From Xanthomonas maliensis (GTDB taxonomy: Bacteria > Pseudomonadota > Gammaproteobacteria > Xanthomonadales > Xanthomonadaceae): a stretch of 64,000 nucleotides of DNA. A program made the translations under genes and the position numbers. Positions 1 to 8,978 of this stretch are shown here, in pieces. Within the stretch, counting starts at the first letter, position 1; each line of letters begins with the position of its first letter. The stretch lies in contig NZ_NSET01000004.1 in the NCBI RefSeq assembly GCF_009192945.1, positions 62,001 to 126,000 of the forward strand, written 5' to 3'. The notes under the pieces were generated by a model. That model was not told the origin of the DNA. It made no database searches and worked only from the letters and a program-made list of their open reading frames with translations.

Positions 1-669
1 GGCATGCGCATGTACCACCCTGCCTATCTCCGGCGCGCACGCGCCATCTGCGACGCGCACGGGGCGTTCCTGATTGCCGATGAGATCGCCACCGGCTTCG
101 GCCGCACCGGTACGCTGTTCGCCTGCGAGCAGGCCGGGATCATGCCGGACCTGTTGTGCCTGTCCAAAGGATTGACCGGCGGGTTCCTGCCGCTGTCGGC
201 GGTCCTGGCCACCCAGGCGCTCTACGACGCCTTCCTGGACGACTCGCGCGAGCGCGCCTTCCTGCATTCGCACAGCTACACCGGCAATCCGCTTGCCTGT
301 GCGGCGGCATTGGCCAGCCTGCAGATCTTCGAGGACGACGGCATCATCGCGCGCAACCGACACACGGCCGCGCAGATGCAGCAGCTTGCTGCCGAGGTCG
401 GCACGCATCCGGCGGTGGCCGACGTACGCCAAGCCGGCATGGTGGTCGCGTTCGAGCTGACCCAAGACGGCGATCGGCGCACGCCCTTTCCCGCTGCCGC
501 GCGCGTCGGCCTGCATGCCTACCGGGCGGCGCTGGCGCGCGGGGTGGTGCTGCGTCCGCTGGGCGACGTGCTGTATTGGATGCCACCCTACTGCGTGGAC
601 GAGACGCAGCTGCGCCTGCTGGCCGACACCACCCGTGACGCCATCGAAGAGGCTGTCGCATGCGTCTGA
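1..669 (+). CDS. bioA: Adenosylmethionine-8-amino-7-oxononanoate aminotransferase, C-terminal part (gene starts before the window)
   Basis: The last 222 residues of a class III, PLP-dependent aminotransferase; the reading frame is open to the first base, so the N-terminal half lies outside. BioA uses SAM as amino donor to make 7,8-diaminopelargonic acid in biotin synthesis (family knowledge). Visible marks are LIADEIATGFGRTGTLFA, with the PLP-ring aspartate in DEIATG, and LCLSKGLTGG, whose lysine is the Schiff-base residue. The tail (PPYCVDETQLRLLADTTRDAI) is typical of BioA. The stop overlaps the start of rsmE by 10 nt, so the two are probably co-transcribed. Other class III aminotransferases share the fold, but the GRTG and PPYC features favour BioA. 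Confidence 0.9.
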   Translation, partial: GMRMYHPAYLRRARAICDAHGAFLIADEIATGFGRTGTLFACEQAGIMPDLLCLSKGLTGGFLPLSAVLATQALYDAFLDDSRERAFLHSHSYTGNPLACAAALASLQIFEDDGIIARNRHTAAQMQQLAAEVGTHPAVADVRQAGMVVAFELTQDGDRRTPFPAAARVGLHAYRAALARGVVLRPLGDVLYWMPPYCVDETQLRLLADTTRDAIEEAVACV

Positions 670-1397
670 CTCGCTCCCATGTCGACTTGCCGCTGGCGGT
701 TGGGCAGGACGTGCAACTGCCGGAGGAAGCAGCCAATCATCTGCTGCGCGTGCTACGCCTGCGCGAAGGCGACGCCTGCGTGCTGTTCAACGGCGACGGC
801 ATCGACTATCACGCACGCATCAGCGCCGCCGGCAAACGCGACGCACGCGCGTCGGTGACGCAGGCCGAGCCGGTCGACAACGAATCGCCGCGGGCGATCG
901 TGCTGATCCAGGGCATCGCCCGCGGCGAAAAGATGGACCTGATCCTGCAGAAAGCCACCGAACTGGGCGTGAGCGCGATCGTGCCGGTCAATGCCGAGCG
1001 CACCGAGGTCAAGCTGGACGCCGGACGCCTGGAGAAACGCATCGCGCACTGGCGCAGTGTGATCGTCTCGGCCTGCGAGCAATCCGGGCGTGCACGCATT
1101 CCCCGCCTGGCCATCCCTTCGTCGCTGGCGGATGCTGCCGCCGCCACGCGCGATGGCCAATCGCTGCGCTTGACCTTGGATCCGCAGGGTGAGCACCGGC
1201 TGGCGACATTGTCGATGAGCGACGATCGTGCGGTACAGATCGCGATTGGCCCGGAGGGCGGCTGGTCGCCACGCGACCGCGCCACCCTGGCCGAGGCTGG
1301 CTTTACCGGTTTACGACTGGGGCCACGCATTCTGCGCACCGAAACCGCCGGGCTTGCGGCGATCGCGGCATTGCAGGCGCGCTTCGGCGATCTCTAA
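660..1397 (+). CDS. rsmE: 16S rRNA (uracil1498-N3)-methyltransferase RsmE
   Basis: A 245-residue SPOUT-class methyltransferase that methylates U1498 of 16S rRNA using SAM, in the cytoplasm. The N-terminal PUA-like part contains HLLRVLRLREGDACVLFNGDG. The knotted SAM-binding part contains QGIARGEKMDLILQKATELGV, IGPEGGWSPRD and LGPRILRTETAGLAAIAAL, the last two being the RsmE signature. Length is normal for the family. The ATG lies inside the end of bioA, indicating translational coupling. The stop is followed at once by a repeated element at 1398-1553. Confidence 0.95.
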   Translation: MRLTRSHVDLPLAVGQDVQLPEEAANHLLRVLRLREGDACVLFNGDGIDYHARISAAGKRDARASVTQAEPVDNESPRAIVLIQGIARGEKMDLILQKATELGVSAIVPVNAERTEVKLDAGRLEKRIAHWRSVIVSACEQSGRARIPRLAIPSSLADAAAATRDGQSLRLTLDPQGEHRLATLSMSDDRAVQIAIGPEGGWSPRDRATLAEAGFTGLRLGPRILRTETAGLAAIAALQARFGDL

Positions 1398-1553
1398 CGC
1401 GTGTGATGTGCTTTGAGGTGCATGCGAAGCCTCCTGTGGCACGTCGAGGCAAGGGCTTGGCTTGCCCTGGCGGCCAGCCAAGCCAGCGCCACGCAGCATC
1501 CGCTGCGCAGCGCGGACGGCCAATGCCTCTCATTTCAACGTGCATCACACGCG
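1398..1553. repeat. Small terminal-inverted-repeat element, copy A (156 bp)
   Basis: The ends are an exact 11-bp inverted repeat, CGCGTGTGATG at 1398-1408 and CATCACACGCG at 1543-1553. Nearly the whole element can be aligned by eye with 35558-35787 read on the other strand (copy B). Shared blocks include CTTTGAGG near one end and CCTCTCAT-TCAACGTGCAT near the other. The interior holds a 9-bp hairpin, GGCTTGGCT (1454-1462) with AGCCAAGCC (1476-1484). It begins directly after the rsmE stop codon, between the convergent rsmE and glk. No coding capacity was seen. It looks like a MITE- or REP-type dispersed element and may serve as a 3' end structure. Confidence 0.7.
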
Positions 1554-1595
1554 CCAGGTCGCCCGGCTCGCTGACGGGCGGAGCGGGTGGCCGGC

Positions 1596-2612
1596 TCAGC
1601 GCCCGTATTGAAGAAACCAGCTGGCCGCGCCGATCACGCCCAGCTGGCCATGCTCGACGATGCGCACCGGCACCTGCGCCAGCGCCGGACGCAGCGTGCC
1701 CTTGTCGAGCAATCGCTCGACGAAGGAACTGCGGGCGATGAAGTCGGCGATCTGCGGCAGGAAGCCACCCGCCAAGTAGACGCCGCTGCGAATGCCGTAC
1801 AGCAGCATCATGTCGCCGACGACGCTTCCCAGAAAACCGCAGAACGTCTGCAAGGCCTCGACCGCCAGCGGATCGCTGCCGGCGATGGCCGCGGCAGTGA
1901 CCTCGGCAGGCGTGGCATGCACGACGGCGGCGCGACGCAAGTGGGCCAGGGTCGTGTAGAGATTGAGCAAGCCGGGGCCGGACAGCAGGTGTTCGGTGCC
2001 GACGTGCGAGCGCGTCTGCCGCCATTCCTGCAACAACGCCAGTTCCAGATCGCTGGCGGCGGCCAGTGCCGCATGACCGGCCTCGGTCGGCAGCACCACT
2101 GCACCGGCGCCACTGGGAATCCAGACCGCCGCGCCCAGTCCAGTGCCGGGGCCCAGCACCAATGCCGGCCCCTGCGCCCCCTGCTGCGGCCCCGATAGCT
2201 GCGCCACCTGGTTGCCGACCATGTAGTTGGCGGCGTAAGCCACCGCCTCGAAGTCGTTGACCAGATGCAGCGTCTGCATCCCGAGTTGCTGACGAATCTG
2301 CTCCGGCACCAGGGGCCAGGGCAGATTGGCGGTGATGACGCTACCGTCTTCCAGTGCGTAACCGGCGCTGGCGATCACGCCGCGACGCGTCGGCGGGCAT
2401 CCCAGCTCGGCGAAGAACGCAGAAAAGATCGCTGCCAGATCCGGATAATCGGCGCAGCGATACGTGCGGTATTCCAGCACTGTCACCGGCTTGCGCGTAT
2501 CGGCGTTCTCGCGCACCAGCGCCAGGCGCACATGGGTTCCGCCGACGTCCGCGGCGGCGAAGGTCTCAGCACGCGGAAATGCCACCGTTTCCATTGGACT
2601 GCTTGCGCTCAC
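1596..2612 (-). CDS. glk: Glucokinase (bacterial Glk family)
   Basis: A 338-residue cytoplasmic kinase of the bacterial glucokinase family, converting glucose to glucose 6-phosphate with ATP. The phosphate-binding motif AAADVGGTHVRLALV lies near the N-terminus. HLVNDFEAVAYAANYM (catalytic Asp) and LGPGTGLGAAVWIP follow, as does LPTEAGHAALAAAS, which carries the glutamate and histidine used in sugar binding. It is divergent from the TonB-dependent transporter at 3330 and shares with it a 717-nt region holding two NagR-like palindromes. Joint control with sugar uptake is therefore likely. The exact sugar preference within this family cannot be read from sequence. Confidence 0.85.
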   Translation of the reverse strand: MSASSPMETVAFPRAETFAAADVGGTHVRLALVRENADTRKPVTVLEYRTYRCADYPDLAAIFSAFFAELGCPPTRRGVIASAGYALEDGSVITANLPWPLVPEQIRQQLGMQTLHLVNDFEAVAYAANYMVGNQVAQLSGPQQGAQGPALVLGPGTGLGAAVWIPSGAGAVVLPTEAGHAALAAASDLELALLQEWRQTRSHVGTEHLLSGPGLLNLYTTLAHLRRAAVVHATPAEVTAAAIAGSDPLAVEALQTFCGFLGSVVGDMMLLYGIRSGVYLAGGFLPQIADFIARSSFVERLLDKGTLRPALAQVPVRIVEHGQLGVIGAASWFLQYGR

Positions 2613-2695
2613 GCATTCTCCCGATCAAGTGGCGCGGCCTCCTGATTGAGTGGCAGCGGCCGATAACAATACCAATCCGCGACCGCGAATCGGCA

Positions 2696-2707
2696 GACAA
2701 CGTTGTC
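2696..2707. promoter_or_regulatory. NagR-like (LacI-family) operator 1
   Basis: GACAACGTTGTC is a perfect 12-bp palindrome with a central CG, the form bound by LacI/GalR-family repressors. It fits the consensus TGACArCGyTGTCA that I recall for proteobacterial NagR, except for the outermost left base. It lies 83 nt upstream of the glk start. A half-site, TGACAACGC, follows at 2718-2726. Confidence 0.6.
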
Positions 2708-2984
2708 AGTATTTCCCTGACAACGCAACTGGCAGGGAGATCCAACGGCTGCCAGGAGCCGGATTCGACACCACACGGAAGTGAGCATTTTCACTGGCTA
2801 TTTCGGCACCGACCCTGAGGAGCGAGCGACCAATACCATCCGCGAAGAAACCGTACGGCAGCGATGGACGCTTCCGTCCGCTTATCCAAGCAACGACGAC
2901 CGAGAGGAGGAGACACCGCAAAACCCCAAAATTTGCTGCAGTGCAGCGCATTTACAGCCGATCCAGCAATCTGTGACGACGTGT

Positions 2985-2998
2985 TGACAACGCTGTCA
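2985..2998. promoter_or_regulatory. NagR-like (LacI-family) operator 2
   Basis: TGACAACGCTGTCA matches TGACArCGyTGTCA at every position and overlaps TTGACA (2984-2989), a possible -35 hexamer. Repressor bound here would block RNA polymerase reading toward the TonB-dependent transporter, whose start is 331 nt downstream. No regulator gene lies in the window, so the binding protein is inferred. Confidence 0.6.
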
Positions 2999-3329
2999 GG
3001 GCTACGCGAGACTCGCCGCAAATCGGGGTTTGGGCAGGAGGGGCCATGAACGATTTTCAGCTGAGTGATCGGCTGTCTCCTCGCCCGGAAGGTCCAGGTT
3101 CGTGGGTGGCGCGTCGTTCTGGCGCTCGACTCGCTGATGTCGCATCCGCTTCACCGCAACACCGAACGGGGGACACCTCCTCTGCCACGCGCATCGCCAA
3201 GGCCGGACTTCGCATGCAAGTCCCTCCGCACGGCGCTCCCGGCTCTGGAAGTGTTGTTTTGCCGCCACGCCGGACGCTCGACCGACAAATGGGTCCCGCG
3301 CCCACAGCACTAACCAACGAGGTTTAGTC

Positions 3330-6017
3330 ATGCACAGCCGCACCACGACGTTAGCACTCTGTATCACCGCCGCTCTCTATTGCTCCGGCTCTGCAATGGC
3401 GGCTGGGCAGGAACAGACTGCGCCTTCCGGCGCATCCTCGACCACCACCGAGCTGGATACCATCACCGTGACCGGCTACCGCGCGTCGCTGGAGAAGAGC
3501 CAGGCGGTCAAGCGCTCGGCCAACTCCATCGTCGATGCGATCAGCGCTGAAGACATCGGCAAGTTCCCGGACACCAATGCGGCCGAGTCGCTGGCGCATC
3601 TTCCCGGTATCAGCGTCGACCGCCAGTTTGGCGAAGGTGAAAAAGTCAGCATCAACGGCACCGACCCGGCCTTGAACCGCGTGCTGCTGAATGGCCAGAC
3701 CATCGCCTCGGGCGATTGGGGCGGCAATCCGACCGACACCAGCGGCCGTACCTTCAACTACACCTTGCTGTCGCCGGAAATCATCGGCTTGATGGAGGTC
3801 TACAAGACCCCGGAAGCGCGCATCGACGAAGGCTCGATCGGCGGCACGGTGATCGTGCATACCCGCAAGCCGCTGGATCTGCCCAAGAACACCATCCGCG
3901 GCTCGATCGGCTACAACTACAACGACCGCTCCGAAGAAGGCAACCCGCGCGGTTCGGCACTGTGGAGCTGGAAGAACGACGACGAAACCTTCGGCGCGTT
4001 GATTTCGGCCACCCATGACAAGCAGGATCTGGCACGCGCCGGCATCGAGTTCTTCGGCTACAGCACCGGCACCACCTACAACGCCGACGGCACGGTTTCC
4101 TCGCGCATCAATCCGGCTGCCCAAATCAACGGCAGCGGCGATATCAACACCGCCAAGTTCCCGGTCGGCATCAACAGCGCCTTCTTCCAGCAGACCCGCG
4201 AGCGCAACGGCCTGCAGGGCGCACTGCAGTGGAAGCCAAACGAGCAGAACGAATTCAATCTGACCGGCATCTACATCAAGGGCAAGTACAACAACTTCAG
4301 CGAATCGCGCTACGTCTGCCCTGGCTGCGGCGATCGCGACAAGTTCACCGAAGCCACCCTCAACAATGGTTACATCGTCGAAGGCCAGTTGTCCGATGCA
4401 ACCGGCAATGGACAGCCTTACGCGCAGCTCGATACCAACTATCGCGAGAGCACGGTTACCACCAAGAGCCTGAATCTGCGCCACGATTTCTATGGCGAAA
4501 ACTGGGTGTTCACCACCCAGGCCGGCGACACCAAGGCCACCGGCGGCAAGAACCCCGAGTACCTGATGAAGTTCCTGCTGCAGGACGGCGGCTACAACTT
4601 CGCCTACGACGGCAGCCACACCAGCGTGAACTATCAGAACGGCGCAGCCTCCAACTGGGCCCTGCCGGGCAGCCCGGCAGGCCTGCCGGCAGGTTCGACC
4701 GCCAACGGCGCAATGCAGGCCGGCGGTATCTACTACGCCAAGAGCGAAGATCAGGAAAAGTACTTCCAGTGGGATGCCGCGCGTGACCTGGCCTGGGGCC
4801 CGTTCACCAAGCTGCAGTTCGGCTATAAGTACATCAACCACGATAACGGCGTCGATGCCCGTGGCAATCGCATCAACACCACCGATGCGGTGTCGCTGAC
4901 CCAGTTCAGCCCCGGCACCACCCCGAGCGGCCTGTACGACGGCCTTGGCGCCAGCGGCGATCTGACCAACTGGTCCACCGCCAACCTGCGTTCGGTGATC
5001 AACTACCTGCGCGGCCAGCCGCAGGGCCCCTACAGCATCGACTACGGCTCCTCGTTCGATGTCAAGGAAATCACCCATAACTTCTACACCCAGCTGAACT
5101 TCGAGTCCGGCAAGTGGCGCGGCAACCTTGGCGTGCGCTTGGTCGACACCAAGGACAAGTCGCTGTACTGGCAGAACAGCGGTGGCAGCGACTACAGCCA
5201 TGTCGCGCAGACCACCGACTACTTCAAGCCGTTGCCGAGCTTCAACATCGCCTACGACATGACCGATGATGCCGTGCTGCGCTTCTCGGCCGCCAAGGTC
5301 ATCGCGCGTCCGCGCTACGGCGATCTGGCCGGTGCCTTCACGTTCAACAGCACCAACACCCAGAACCTGACCGCCAGCGGCGGCAACCCCAACCTGAAGC
5401 CCTACGAGTCGACCAACTACGACCTCGCGGCGGAATGGTATTTCGCGCCGTCGAGCATGCTGTCCGGTGAAGTCTTCTATCGCGATATCGGCTCCTACAT
5501 CGTGACCGACACCAGCGAGCGGCAGCTGACCGATCCGGTCAGTGGGGTCACCGGGCTGTACACGGTCAGTTCGCCCATCAACGTGTCCAACGCCAAGGTC
5601 AAGGGTGCGTCGATCAACTATCAGCAGACCTTCGGCTACGGCTTCGGCTTGCAGACCAACTACACCTATGCCGAAGCCAACACCAGCGCTGGCCTGAACC
5701 TGCCCTACCTGTCGCGCAACACCTACAACGTCATTCCCTACTGGGAACAGGGTCCGTGGACGGTGCGCGTCAACTACAGCTACCGCTCCAAGTACTTCAC
5801 CCAGATCGGCCGCTTGGATTCGAAGGTCTTCACCGACGAATACAAGCAGCTGGATCTGACTGCCTCCTATCAGATCAACGATTGGATGGGCGTCAGCTTC
5901 AGCGCGACCAACCTGCTGGATTCGACGTACTACTGGTACAACGAAGTGAAGTACGCGCCGATCGGCATGTACAAGAACGGCCGCGGCTACCAGGCGCAGC
6001 TGAACTTCAAGTTCTGA
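3330..6017 (+). CDS. TonB-dependent outer membrane transporter of the N-glycan locus
   Basis: An 895-residue outer-membrane receptor expected to bring oligosaccharides released from N-glycans into the periplasm. A signal peptide ends near residue 25. A TonB box (DTITVTG, about 43-49) is followed by the plug domain (IVDAISAEDIGKFPDTNAAE, LAHLPGISVDR, VLLNGQTIASGDW). The rest is a beta-barrel rich in aromatic and glycine residues and ends in LNFKF, with the terminal Phe used for outer-membrane assembly. The plug type (KFPDTNAAESL) is that of the carbohydrate receptors common in Xanthomonas. GAGG lies just upstream of the ATG. A strong terminator follows, so the downstream hydrolases probably also have their own promoter. 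The exact ligand is inferred from neighbours. Confidence 0.85.
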   Translation: MHSRTTTLALCITAALYCSGSAMAAGQEQTAPSGASSTTTELDTITVTGYRASLEKSQAVKRSANSIVDAISAEDIGKFPDTNAAESLAHLPGISVDRQFGEGEKVSINGTDPALNRVLLNGQTIASGDWGGNPTDTSGRTFNYTLLSPEIIGLMEVYKTPEARIDEGSIGGTVIVHTRKPLDLPKNTIRGSIGYNYNDRSEEGNPRGSALWSWKNDDETFGALISATHDKQDLARAGIEFFGYSTGTTYNADGTVSSRINPAAQINGSGDINTAKFPVGINSAFFQQTRERNGLQGALQWKPNEQNEFNLTGIYIKGKYNNFSESRYVCPGCGDRDKFTEATLNNGYIVEGQLSDATGNGQPYAQLDTNYRESTVTTKSLNLRHDFYGENWVFTTQAGDTKATGGKNPEYLMKFLLQDGGYNFAYDGSHTSVNYQNGAASNWALPGSPAGLPAGSTANGAMQAGGIYYAKSEDQEKYFQWDAARDLAWGPFTKLQFGYKYINHDNGVDARGNRINTTDAVSLTQFSPGTTPSGLYDGLGASGDLTNWSTANLRSVINYLRGQPQGPYSIDYGSSFDVKEITHNFYTQLNFESGKWRGNLGVRLVDTKDKSLYWQNSGGSDYSHVAQTTDYFKPLPSFNIAYDMTDDAVLRFSAAKVIARPRYGDLAGAFTFNSTNTQNLTASGGNPNLKPYESTNYDLAAEWYFAPSSMLSGEVFYRDIGSYIVTDTSERQLTDPVSGVTGLYTVSSPINVSNAKVKGASINYQQTFGYGFGLQTNYTYAEANTSAGLNLPYLSRNTYNVIPYWEQGPWTVRVNYSYRSKYFTQIGRLDSKVFTDEYKQLDLTASYQINDWMGVSFSATNLLDSTYYWYNEVKYAPIGMYKNGRGYQAQLNFKF

Positions 6018-6024
6018 TGTAACC

Positions 6025-6066
6025 AGAGCGCGCCACCGACCCTCCACGGTGGCGCGCTCTTTTTTT
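6025..6066 (+). terminator. Rho-independent terminator after the TonB-dependent transporter
   Basis: A perfect 14-bp stem, AGAGCGCGCCACCG (6025-6038) with CGGTGGCGCGCTCT (6047-6060), has an 8-nt loop and runs straight into seven T. It starts 8 nt after the receptor stop codon and separates receptor from nixE transcription. Confidence 0.92.
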
Positions 6067-6221
6067 GCCTGTCGATTGCAATGCAGCGACACGCCATTGT
6101 TGTATGCAGGAGTGGATCTGGCCATCGCCCTTGATGCAGGGGCGATGGCGAGGCCCGCTTCCGCCATCTACGCCGCGGTTACCCTGGCTGCGACGTCTCT
6201 GCTTACAGGAGTGCAGTTCCC

Positions 6222-7907
6222 ATGACGACCGATAGCCGCGCCCACGCGGCTCCATTCCGCCGCCACGCCGGAGCTGCCCCCAGGAGTCGAACGCTCGCGC
6301 TCGCTCTGTTGCTGGCCTGTCCGCTGCTGTCCGCGCATGCTGCCGACGCGCCGACCGCCGCCACTGCAACCACCCTGAGCCCCGAGGCGATCGACCAGCA
6401 ATGGCTCGATGCCACCGCCCAATACGCCCCCGAGCGCGAGCGACTGGTCCGCGAAGCCGAGGCTGGCGCACGCAAGGGACCATTCCGTCCCGACTGGACC
6501 GCGCTGAAGACCTATCGCTCGCCGGCGTGGTACGACAACGCCAAGTTCGGCATCTTCATCCACTGGGGCGTGTTCTCGGTGCCGGCCTTCGGCAGCGAGT
6601 GGTACTCGCGCAACATGTACCTGCAAGGCTCCAAGGAATTCGCCCATCACGTGGCAACCTACGGTCCGCAGGCAACGTTCGGCTACAAGGACCTGATTCC
6701 CAAGTTCACCGCGCCCAAGTTCGATCCGAATGCGTGGGCCAAGCTGTTCCGCGAGGCGGGTGCGCGCTACGTGGTGCCAGTGGCCGAACACCACGATGGC
6801 TTCGCCCTCTATGACTCCAAACTGTCGGACTGGACCGCGATGAAGATGGGACCCAAGCGCGATCTGCTGGGCGAGTTGTCCAAGGCGATCCGCGCACAGG
6901 GACTGCACTTCGGCTTGTCCTCGCACCGTGCCGAGCACAACTGGTTCTTCGACGGCGGCCGCACGTTCGATTCGGACGTCAACGATCCCCGCTACGCGGC
7001 GCTGTACGGGCCGGCACAGGTGCGCCTGCCGGGCAAGGACGACGCCGATGTCACCAACGACTGGACGCCGGTCTCGCAAGCCTGGCTGGATGACTGGTTG
7101 GCGCGCACCACCGAGTTGATCGACACCTACCAACCGGACCTGATCTATTTCGACTGGTGGATCGCCCACCCGACCTTCCGTCGCAGCCTGCCGACCATGT
7201 TGGCGTACTACTACAACCAGGGCGCGGCGCGCACCGAACCCGACCGCGGGGTCGTGGTGAACTACAAACTCGGCGCATTCCCGGAAGGTGCGGGCACGCT
7301 GGATATCGAGCGCGGTCAGCTCACCGGCATCCACCCGACCCATTGGCAGACCGATACCTCGGTCAGCAATGCCTCCTGGGGCTACATCGAAAACGACACC
7401 TACAAGTCGCCTACCTTCATCATCCACATGCTGGCCGACGTGGTGGCCAAGAACGGCAACCTGATGCTCAACATCGGCCCGCGCGCCGATGGTTCGATCC
7501 CGGATACCGAGCGCAACATCCTGCTGGCGATCGGCCGCTGGCTCAAGACCAATGGCACGGCGATCTACGACAGCAAACCGTGGCGTGTCTATGGCGAAGG
7601 CCCGACCGAAGTGGTGGGCGGCACCTTCCAGGACACCAAGACCAAGCCGTACACGCCCGAGGATTTCCGCTTCACCACGCGCGACGGCGCCCTGTATGCG
7701 ATCGAACTGGGCTGGCCGAGCAACGGCGAAGCGGTGATCCGCTCGTTGACACCGGCCGATGGCGTACGCGGCGTCAGCTTGCTGGCCAACGGCAAGAAGA
7801 TCCCCTTCGAACAACGTGCCGACGGCCTGCACCTGCGGCTGCCGGTGAAGCCGGTTGGCGAAAGTGCCTACGTTTTCCGCATCGACCTCTCCTCCCCCAC
7901 TCCCTAA
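6222..7907 (+). CDS. nixE: GH29 alpha-L-fucosidase (NixE-like)
   Basis: A 561-residue exported fucosidase expected to remove core alpha-linked fucose from plant N-glycans. The N-terminus has arginines, then a hydrophobic stretch ending AHAADA (about 24-40), a long signal peptide. The GH29 barrel shows NAKFGIFIHWGVFSVPAFGSEWY, VAEHHDGFALYDS and LIYFDWWIAHPT, where Asp311 is the expected nucleophile. A C-terminal beta-sandwich follows (from about 470). ACAGGAG is 10 nt upstream of the ATG. It is the first hydrolase of the locus and nearly abuts the GH18 gene. Assignment to NixE rests on family and on the gene order published for X. campestris. Confidence 0.88.
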   Translation: MTTDSRAHAAPFRRHAGAAPRSRTLALALLLACPLLSAHAADAPTAATATTLSPEAIDQQWLDATAQYAPERERLVREAEAGARKGPFRPDWTALKTYRSPAWYDNAKFGIFIHWGVFSVPAFGSEWYSRNMYLQGSKEFAHHVATYGPQATFGYKDLIPKFTAPKFDPNAWAKLFREAGARYVVPVAEHHDGFALYDSKLSDWTAMKMGPKRDLLGELSKAIRAQGLHFGLSSHRAEHNWFFDGGRTFDSDVNDPRYAALYGPAQVRLPGKDDADVTNDWTPVSQAWLDDWLARTTELIDTYQPDLIYFDWWIAHPTFRRSLPTMLAYYYNQGAARTEPDRGVVVNYKLGAFPEGAGTLDIERGQLTGIHPTHWQTDTSVSNASWGYIENDTYKSPTFIIHMLADVVAKNGNLMLNIGPRADGSIPDTERNILLAIGRWLKTNGTAIYDSKPWRVYGEGPTEVVGGTFQDTKTKPYTPEDFRFTTRDGALYAIELGWPSNGEAVIRSLTPADGVRGVSLLANGKKIPFEQRADGLHLRLPVKPVGESAYVFRIDLSSPTP

Positions 7908-7910
7908 CGG

Positions 7911-8978
7911 ATGTTGTCTTCCATGAGTAAGCGATTGACCTGGATGTTGCTCGCGCTGGCGTTTGCCTGCGCCCCGGCCCTGGCCAAGAACCCCACGGCG
8001 TTGTTCTATCTGATGAACACGCAGAAATCGACCAACTCGTTTCTGGCCAATGTCGACAAGATCGACGTGCTGGTACCGACCTGGTATGGCGTGGACCAGA
8101 ACGGCCTGGTTAGCGGCGGCCCCAACGACTACATCTACACCATCGCCAAGCAGAAGAACCTGCCAGTGATGCCGATCCTGTCGATGACCACCGGCCGCGA
8201 CGGCTTCCACAAGCTGATGCACGACGAGCAAGCCAAGCAGCGCATGATCGCCTCGCTGCTGATCCAGGGCCGCCAACACAAGTTCTACGGCTTCCAGTTC
8301 GACTTTGAGAACATCGCCTGGACCGATCGCGATGCCTATTCGCTGATGGTCAAGCAGACTGCCGATGCCTTGCACAAGGCGGGCTTCAAGATGTCGGTGG
8401 CGGTGGTGCCCAATGCGCCTGGCCACGCCGAGGGCGGCCAGTTCGCCAAGTGGATGTGGGAATACTGGCGCGGCGCCTACGACCTGAAGGCACTGGGCCA
8501 GGCGGCGGACCTGGTGAGCCTGATGACCTACGACCAGCACACCCGCTGGACCACGCCCGGCCCGGTCGATGGCATGGTGTGGATGAAGAAGCATCTCGAC
8601 TATGCGCTGACCCAGGTGCCCAAGGACAAGCTCTCGCTCGGCATCGCCACTTACGGCTACCGCTGGTACACCGGCAATCCGGTCAAGGAAGACGGCACCG
8701 AAGCGTCGAACATCTCCGCGACCTATATCGATGCCGACGAGTCGTTCCCGCTGGCGATCGAGCAGAACGCCACCGTGCAATGGGATCCGGTCGAGCAGGA
8801 ATCGTGGTTCTACTTCTACCGCGACGATATGCGCGAGTGGGTGTTCCGCCCGGACGCGCGCAGCTTCAAGGCGCGCTACGACCTGGTCAAACAGTACGGC
8901 CTGCAGGGTTTCAGCTGTTGGGTGCTGGGCGCAGAAGATCCCAAGGTGTGGGACGAATTGCCGACGGCACAACGCTGA
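7911..8978 (+). CDS. nixF: GH18 glycosidase, endo-beta-N-acetylglucosaminidase-like (NixF-like)
   Basis: A 355-residue exported GH18 enzyme, expected to cut between or next to the chitobiose GlcNAc residues of an N-glycan. The family motif appears as YGFQFDFEN, with Glu133 the catalytic acid and Asp131 its partner. The barrel strands VPTWYGVDQNG and VSLMTYDQHT also fit. The signal peptide is MSKRLTWMLLALAFACAPALA if translation starts at the second ATG (7923). The first ATG (7911) adds four residues, and neither start has a clear ribosome site. The gap after nixE is 3 nt, so the two are probably coupled. Chitinase is the alternative, but context favours N-glycan. Confidence 0.85.
   Translation: MLSSMSKRLTWMLLALAFACAPALAKNPTALFYLMNTQKSTNSFLANVDKIDVLVPTWYGVDQNGLVSGGPNDYIYTIAKQKNLPVMPILSMTTGRDGFHKLMHDEQAKQRMIASLLIQGRQHKFYGFQFDFENIAWTDRDAYSLMVKQTADALHKAGFKMSVAVVPNAPGHAEGGQFAKWMWEYWRGAYDLKALGQAADLVSLMTYDQHTRWTTPGPVDGMVWMKKHLDYALTQVPKDKLSLGIATYGYRWYTGNPVKEDGTEASNISATYIDADESFPLAIEQNATVQWDPVEQESWFYFYRDDMREWVFRPDARSFKARYDLVKQYGLQGFSCWVLGAEDPKVWDELPTAQR

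Larger units (their letters stand above)
2613..3329. other. Divergent regulatory region between glk and the TonB-dependent transporter
   Basis: A 717-nt stretch with no convincing gene. It holds two LacI-type palindromes (2696-2707, 2985-2998), a further half-site TGACAACGC at 2718-2726, and a direct repeat CAATACCA(A)TCCGCGA at 2667-2682 and 2831-2845. TTGACA at 2984-2989 overlaps the second palindrome and could be a -35 element, though no good -10 box follows at 17 nt. Short ORFs at 3046-3327 have no ribosome site or recognisable content and overlap one another in several frames. The transporter therefore probably has a long 5' leader. Confidence 0.6.

Noticed and set aside
3046-3327. Possible 93-residue gene before the first TonB receptor
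   Set aside because: No ribosome site, three overlapping frames of similar length and low-complexity content; the region is better explained as regulatory leader.
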